A DNA stretch of 64,000 nt. Source: Progne subis subis (taxonomy: Eukaryota; Chordata; Aves; Passeriformes; Hirundinidae). This document shows, piece by piece, positions 56,867 to 64,000 of this stretch. The notes beneath the pieces are model-generated. The model had not been told where the DNA came from and searched no databases. It saw only the letters and a list, made by a program, of their open reading frames with translations. Location: positions 2,534,001 through 2,598,000 of the forward strand of contig JAKJHU010000046.1 of the NCBI GenBank assembly GCA_022316685.1, in the 5' to 3' direction. A program made the translations under genes and the position numbers. Position 1 is the first letter of the stretch, and each line of letters opens with the position of its first letter.

Positions 56867-59111
56867 GGGTTTTCAAACAAGAATACCCCTGGCAGGATTA
56901 CAGATGTACATTCCTTCAACAGTGATTTTGTCTGCCTATCAAAATTGATAGTGGATGTGTCCTTAAATCAATCACAGTGAAGTTCTTGTTGGAAGAAAAA
57001 CACAGAGTACACTTCTTGTATGCAGTGTGATAAAATGGCATGTGGCAATGTCCTTAAAGTGGTTGCTACAGCAAATAAACCTGGAATGGTCTCGATGCAA
57101 TATCCAAATTTATTTATTAAGGTCAAGATGTATGACTTATAGTTTTAAGGCTTGTTACATTTGCATATATTCCCTTAGTTAATGTGCAGAGGAGGAAAAT
57201 CTGTCCCAGGTTTCTGGGTAATAATGGCAGTCACACTGAGTTGGCACAGGAGATTCATCATTGCAGTCCAGTATCTAAATCAGCTCTCCCAGGCTTTGCC
57301 CTCTAGGTCCTCACTGTTGTTATCCTCTCATCACTCTGAAGTGCTTGTGATAAATGATACTCAGGCTCTTTTCCTTTGTCCACCCCATCAAGGTCAGTCA
57401 AGCAAGGTACCAGCTAAATAAAGAAGGTGCTTCTTTCTTAAAAATGGTCCCTAACCAGTATAAGCACAAAGACAGTATTGTAAATACCCCAGTAGTCACA
57501 GTCTGTGTCGCTATTTAATGCAATGAGGTTTCACGTTCATAATCCTTAAGTGGAAGCTCTTACCTCCCTACTTCAGCTGCACCATTTTACCCATTTTAAA
57601 TGTTTATTGATTTGTTATAGATATGGTTTCTATTGATAAACATTCTCAGACAAAGGCTTGTGTACAGATAGGTTTCCTAAAATACTGTGCAATTCCAGAG
57701 GAAAGCACTAGTTTCACACCTAATAGAAGAGCTGCAATGGCAATAGAAAACTGTGATTGTTTTAGTGGCTTGGAGATAATGAAGGGAGTTTTCAGGATAG
57801 TTGATGAGTAGGAAAGGACAGATTTCTTAATTTGTGTTAAGAGAAATAATTACATCTTGCAGCCAGTGTCCTGTGATGGGAACATGTGGTGTACAGGACT
57901 TCAGATGGGAGTCATAACAGCAGGACTTCTGTCCCAGATTCACAGCTTGGTGTTAGACTGTGACAGTCTAATTTTCAGAGTCTCAAAAATAATTGAGCTT
58001 TGCTTTCTATCTGAAACTGTGTTGAAAGCTTCCTGCTTGGACATTAGGGTATCCCAAATGAAACAGCAGTATTTCTGTATGTCTATGCGGTATATGCCAT
58101 AGAGACATGACTTGTTGATATTTTGTGTTTTCAACATCAAGAACTGACATTCCCAGAGTGGAGTGGTTTATTCAGTGGACAAGTGACAGCAAAAGCCATG
58201 TGACTCAGGGTATGTCTTTCAGTGATTCTCTGTAATTTGTATGTTTATTTCAAACAAATGCTATGAAAGACTTGTTATTATCTAACATTTCAGAACCTTA
58301 GGGATTCTGTATATACAGTTTACTTCTCCCTCATCAGTTTTAAGCCTCAGACTGAGGCAGACGCAGACTATGTAGCAAGACATAAATGTGAGGACTCAAG
58401 GGTTTTGGTTGACTAGTTGTGATAACTTTTAAAACAATGCTGTCCTCAGTTTTCCTTTTTGGCCCTTTATTAAAATTAAGCATCCTGTCAAAGGAGAAGC
58501 ACAGCAGGATTTGTGCTCTGTTCTAGGACTTTAATATTGGTGTCTCCCTTAAGCTACTTGGTAGATTGGTTGTTGGGAAGCAAGTCCATGTCTAAAGTTT
58601 GTGCGCAGCACTTAATTTACCTCAGTGGGATGGTGGTTACTCAGTCAGAAGACTAGAAAATCCTGATTTTCAGAGTGTGGATTACATTGGTAGTTTGGGT
58701 ATTTGAAAGAGACAGGGGATGAGTCAACAAGGCATTACACTCGGATTTGCCACAAAGGGTACTGAGGCCTAGAAAGCAGGTTACCCATGACAGGCTGGGA
58801 CTCAGCAAGAGCTAAAATATTCTCAGCTGCAATAGATTGGTCAAAGGACAAATACCTGGGACCTACTACTTCACTCTGTCTCTGGCATTATACAGGTTTT
58901 GTGTGAAATGCCCACCTACTAGGATAAGAGCTGCACTGGTGGGAAACTGAGATTTTGGGAATTTGTGAATAGAGAAGAACTGTGCAGCTTTAAACAGGTC
59001 ATCTAGAGGATGTTTTGATCTGGATTATGGAGTGAAGGCCTTCCATATTATTTTAGCTTAAATTTTAAGGCTAAGAGGGGGATTATATATCATATTACTT
59101 AACTCTTTGAC

Positions 59112-59140
59112 AAAAAAAAAGAGATTTGGAAAAAAAAAAA
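59112..59140. repeat. A-rich simple repeat
   Basis: Two A runs (9 and 10) separated by GAGATTTGG. Confidence 0.85.
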
Positions 59141-59380
59141 GTCTGTCTGTGCAGTGGCCAACTTGGGAATATTAGTTTAGTAATAGTTCCAAAATGCCTT
59201 CTGAGCCTTTAATGGAAATAAAGATTATTATGATGATGATGACTGTTATTATTTCAAAATCTGGGTGTTAAGTTTACCACTATTTATTATGACTCCTTAT
59301 GCAAGAGAGGTCTGAACTTAGACCTAACATTCTCTACAAACTGAAATCTTCTTGATGCAGGAGAGATGAAGGAATCTACT

Positions 59381-59402
59381 TTTTTTTTCTTTTTTTTTTT
59401 TT
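59381..59402. repeat. T-rich simple repeat
   Basis: T8, a C, then T12 or more. Confidence 0.9.
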
Positions 59403-62400
59403 AATCAATCTTTGCTTTATTTCTTGCTTTATGTTTCTGTTTAATATTGCTGTGCTCAGATCCTTCACATTGCAAAAGTTTTAGGCTTGCTGTGGGTAGA
59501 TAAAGATTTCCTTGCATCTGACAGAAATAAAGACAGAAAGCAAATTAAATCCCAGCAGAGAATAAGTGCTTTGCTCCTCTCCCAAACTGTTTTCAAGACT
59601 TCAATCTTATAAGTGAAAATACTGAGAAATAAGCTTAACTGCCAGTGGTGCTGAGTAAGAATTCATAGGGCAGAGATTTCATGATGGGCCATGGTCCAAA
59701 GTATTACAAGCTTAGGTTCTTTTGATTTATTTTGCTATGTCCCCTAAGCTTCCTGTTCTCTATTTCCAAATAATTTTAGATTTAGCACGTCTCTGGGTCA
59801 TCTCTTTATCTTTTGGGTAAAAACAGGCAGAAAGTAATGCAAAGAAGAAATTTCAGAACTTTTCTAGGCCTGCTCAGTTCAATTTGCTTTATAAATTGAA
59901 AATTAGGCTAAGGAAGATGTATTGTTATTTCATTCAGAGCAATCAGCTTTAAGTAGTTCTACATGGACAAAATGTAGATGTATTTTATCATTACCTGTAC
60001 TTTTGCTCTCCCATTTGTCTATGTAAACTGTTCAATCTGTCTCTAACCCTACACTGTTTCAGAAATTTCACTTTTAAAAACTGTCCCCAACAACACAGCT
60101 CACTTTCTCCTGCCAGTTTTTAATTTTTTAAAAATTTCTGTACTCTCCTTTTCCAGGGTGGAAAGGGCAAGAATGGGCAGAAGAGCCCACTCAATTCTTT
60201 CATGAATGAAATGGAAGAAAATGTCCTGAGAGAGAGAGACTATTTCTGCTCTTTTAAGATAGAAATAACAGAGAATCTTGAAAAGTGGGATTACAGAAAA
60301 AGCATCCCATCTGAGGAGTATATTGTTACACTCATGGACATTGCACACTCTTAATGATTGCTTAACATTTTCCTCACTATTTGCTTTTGAGACCTGGCAC
60401 ACTTTATGCATCTTGCTGGGTTATGTTTCCCTTTCTAACTAGATAAAGGTATTTTTCTACCTGTAGAGATAGAAGGGAAAAATCTCCCTACTGCTTGTTC
60501 CCTATGTCAGATCTGATCCCTTTCTAGGATGGGATGTCCCTAAGTGAAAGTAAACATATGTTCAAAATTGTGCAAACCAAAACCTGAAATGTGCTTGGAC
60601 TTTGTCCATACCCTTTTAATGTTGTGGTTGTTATTTACTCATAAACTTTCTAATCTGATGTCAGTACTGTTATTCACAACAAAAAGTTGAAGTAACATTA
60701 TAATGCATTTATGGAAATTATTTCAGGTTCACAAATTACTTCTATTTTTATGGAAAATCTTCTTCTGAGCACTACCTATACCTTACTAGGGAACACAATG
60801 TTCCCTGTTGAAATGATGAGCTGTGTTTAACTAGCAAAGATGGCTGGATATTTTCTGTGTGAACCTGTGTATATGTGCATGTATGTAATAACAGATGTGA
60901 ATTAACCTGCACAGCCTGCCTAAGAAGAATTGGTTATTGAAATCATTTAATGATTAATTAGGCCAAGCAGAAACATATGCACACACCCCTGTCACAACTG
61001 CACAGCAAGGCATTCCCTTTGAGGAAGCATGGATTTCTTACACATATGGTGTGCAGTAGACTTAGACAAATCAAAACTTCCTTGACTTTCTGTGTTAGGG
61101 ACAGAGAACATGTATGTGGACACTGGTATGTGTGGCAGCTGCTACTTGAATTGAAAGGGCTGTAAATGCAACAATGCAAGAGAGTGGATAAGTGTTTTGT
61201 ACAAGGCTGCATGCAGCAGTGGCAAAGCTGGAAACAGAGCCAGGTCTCTGAATGTTTTCATCTAAACATCCTCCTCTATACTACCCTGTCTACCAGAGGG
61301 AAGGAATAGGCTGTGGTGGAAGGCAGAGAAAGAAAAGTCAAACTTTATCTCTGCTCAGAAAAAAAACCCCTGTCCTTGTTTGCAGAATCTGATTGTTCCT
61401 GTTACATTGTGCCCAGCAAGAGAAGTGTTAAACCAACGCTCAGAGTCCTCATTCCTCCTGGGATGTGGAACATAACAGCAGATGCCAAGGTTACCTTTGT
61501 CCTGTCTCTCCATCGAGGCTCTAGTGCAGGCAAAACCAGAATGCTGCTCTTCTTCCCTTTCTACTATCAATACCAACAATAATCACGGATTCTTACAATG
61601 ATTCCATTTAAATTATAAAGAATTAAGGTAGGGGGACTGCCTAGTTTAAAAGTAACAAAGAGTCTTTTGAGGACAAATGAAGACTGGTCACTGAGCTCAA
61701 ATGGGTTTTTTTCTAAAGGATTTCCAGAAGACAATGCTGTCCTGACCACTCTCGTACCAGGTGGGAGTTGGCAGCATTTACCACATCCAAGGCTGAAAAC
61801 CATGACAGAAAATCCCTGAGCTGCTCAAGATCACCTCATAGCCGAACCTTTCCACACTGTAGTTTCTCTGCTTCCCTTGTTTGTCTGTACCAAGTTAGTA
61901 TAAATCACCATAATCCTGGTTTTAATAATTTGTAATAATTCTGATGCAAAAACAAGGCAGTGCTGCCTAGTGGACAGATGATGAAATTAGGACTAAGAAA
62001 GCCTGAGATCTCTACTATGCCACTGATTTGTGGGGTGAACATGGTCAGATTGCCATTCTCTGCCTCGGTTTTCTCCTTCTGTAAATTGGAGGCATATGAA
62101 TGGCAGCCTGTGATGTAGATAAGGTGGATTCTGGTTTTTAATTTTTTTATCTCTATTTTTTACCCTTGTCCTTGACAGTTTTGTACTTTGTGCCATCATT
62201 TTCACTCTGCACTTTCATACAAGACTAAATGGGAGAGGACTCTTTCCATCATGGTAGCTCACCTGCAGTAGTCAAGATACAATGTTGACAGAAAAAACAG
62301 GGAGGTGAAGTTCCAGACCACTCTTTCTGACAGATGACAGCAGAAACAAATGTGTCTCACTTTTGCCCTACTGTTTACTCAAGCAGAAAACAAAACAATA

Positions 62401-64000
62401 GAGATGGGAAAAGATCTGAAAGAGCTGTCACAGAGCAAGTGCACCATGCCAATAATTTGAAGGATTAAGGACCCCAAGCTGTATGTCCTGACACAATAGC
62501 TAGGGCCATCCTGTTCACTGGGTTCATGGATTAGAGGGATGTTTCATATGATTCTGGTTTTCTTTTCAACTCTGGTTGAACAAACGTAGCCTGTGTGCTT
62601 GCAAATCCCTTGTTAGCAATGCAAAAGGTCAATACAATTTCCCTTTCACTACACTCTATGATTTGCCTTTGGAAAATGTTGCAGTTGGTCTGTCTGGATG
62701 CCTTCACAGAATCAGCATGACTTTGTGTCTGGTTTAAATGGTGTGATGAAGAGTGGTGGGAAGCTCAGAGAAATGGCCTGGAATCAGTATTCCTTCACTG
62801 AGTTGGAAATACTGGGAGACTGACCTGAGACACATTTGATTTTCTTGTTTAAACTGCTGTCCTACGAAGTAGGGTAGTTCAACCATGAAGTGCACTTTTG
62901 TTCAGGCTATGGCTTTGTAAAGTGCAGGATTTGGAATCAGTGATGTCACAGATTTTATTTATAGACTTCTGTGTTTTACAAATAAAAAGGTAGTGTTGCT
63001 TTAGTGCTATGGAAAGTTTGTCTGGGTTTGTGTCAAGCAGGGATTTTTCTTCTTCTCACATCACTGCTAGCAGGCTGTTAAGAAGCTGTCCCATCCAATT
63101 CCTGTGTCACCTCAAGTAGGGGATTGCCATTCCACCACTAAATATGTGCCTCCTTTAACATAATCTAGAGGCACAATTTAGGAATTTCATGGTCAATGAG
63201 ATAAATTCTCATCATCAGCAAAGATGATGACAGAAATCCCACAAACTTCAGTAAGTGAGGAGTGTTTGTGTCCATGTACTTATTACCTATGAACATTTGT
63301 CATTAAGCATCTAAAAAGTTACATGGTTTGTGGGAGCACAGAAAAATTTCACAAGAGGTATCACAGCTCCCTGGGACCAGCATGTGGTCTCAAATACTCC
63401 CTGTCTAATGAAGGATCACTTCTCTTTCAACCTCACACCTCAAAATTTTCATGGGAAGGGATGGGGATGAAGAACAAATGTGCAGTGTAGCAAAGTCTTC
63501 ATACTAAGAAGGATTCTGATATATGTTTGAGTGCTTTTTGTCTGTATTGCTCCATAATCCATTTATCTCTGTTTTCTCATACCAGTTATTTAGCCACTAC
63601 ATTTATTATCTTTCAAAGAGGGCACTTAGATTAACATTAAAATTCCATTGCACTTGGGTCATGTCTCAGAGTTGTAAGTGTGATGCAGTCTTTGTATATG
63701 CACACAGGACAAACCCTTTAATGAGAGAGATGCCTGTCAATAGATGTTACTGTGAAGGCTGTTAGCTGCTCTTATGAGCCTCTACCTGAAGTATCAGCAC
63801 TTAGTTTCCTCCTGGTACTTCTCCCCAAGAGACACCGTTCAAAAGAAAACCAGGGTTCAGTCCTTGCTCTGGGGCAGTTTGCTGAGGGTCCGGTAGCAGC
63901 AAGGAATATTCATTCATTCAGCCTGAGATGTCTCTGCATTGGATTCAAAGCAATAACTTTGTGATGATTTGCTCCCTCTGGTAACACAGCTCTTTGCAAG

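Larger units (their letters stand above)
54012..64000. other. Non-coding DNA to right edge
   Basis: AT-rich sequence with no credible exon, no recognised interspersed repeat and only small chance frames. Simple repeats: G16 at 54687-54702, (ACAT)n at 56846-56866, A-rich runs at 59112-59140 and a T-rich run at 59381-59402. Confidence 0.5.

Overview
This window is vertebrate nuclear DNA and almost certainly avian, most likely from a songbird. Three sequences have the characteristic 3' end of avian CR1 LINEs. A complete solo LTR of a type I recognise from songbird ERVL-class elements is present with its target-site duplication. The one gene I can prove is split by GT-AG introns. No bacterial-style gene organisation is present, and most open frames over the window are chance frames.

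The only well-supported protein gene is EIF3F (subunit F of translation initiation factor 3) on the minus strand, start codon at 11072-11070 and stop at 6587-6585. Eight coding exons join in frame into a 329-residue protein. Its promoter lies in a CpG-rich block at about 10480-11640. A 5'TOP-like pyrimidine tract sits just upstream of the start codon, and seven CCAAT/ATTGG boxes lie at 11113-11380 with strikingly regular spacing. An AATAAA signal about 290 nt past the stop marks the likely 3' end.

Layout: 1-837 is a second CpG island, cut by the window edge and likely the promoter of a neighbouring gene. In mammals the gene downstream of EIF3F is TUB, so TUB is the natural candidate, but no TUB codons are recognised here. 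838-6277 is intergenic. 6278-11100 is EIF3F. 11861-12170 and 13334-13538 are CR1 3' ends. 13874-14666 is a CpG-dense minisatellite of 24-bp units (about 33 copies) with a partial 4-unit higher-order pattern. 14667-53305 is AT-rich non-coding DNA with one longer CR1 fragment (28126-28547), simple repeats and several perfect hairpins. 53311-54006 is a 696-bp solo LTR flanked by the 5-bp repeat GACAT and containing a 30-C homopolymer. 54012-64000 is non-coding with simple repeats.

I found no undescribed gene system. The observations most worth checking are the phased CCAAT array at EIF3F, the higher-order minisatellite, the intact solo LTR, the cluster of three hairpins at 49345-49426, and the CpG island at the left edge with credible splice donors on both strands.
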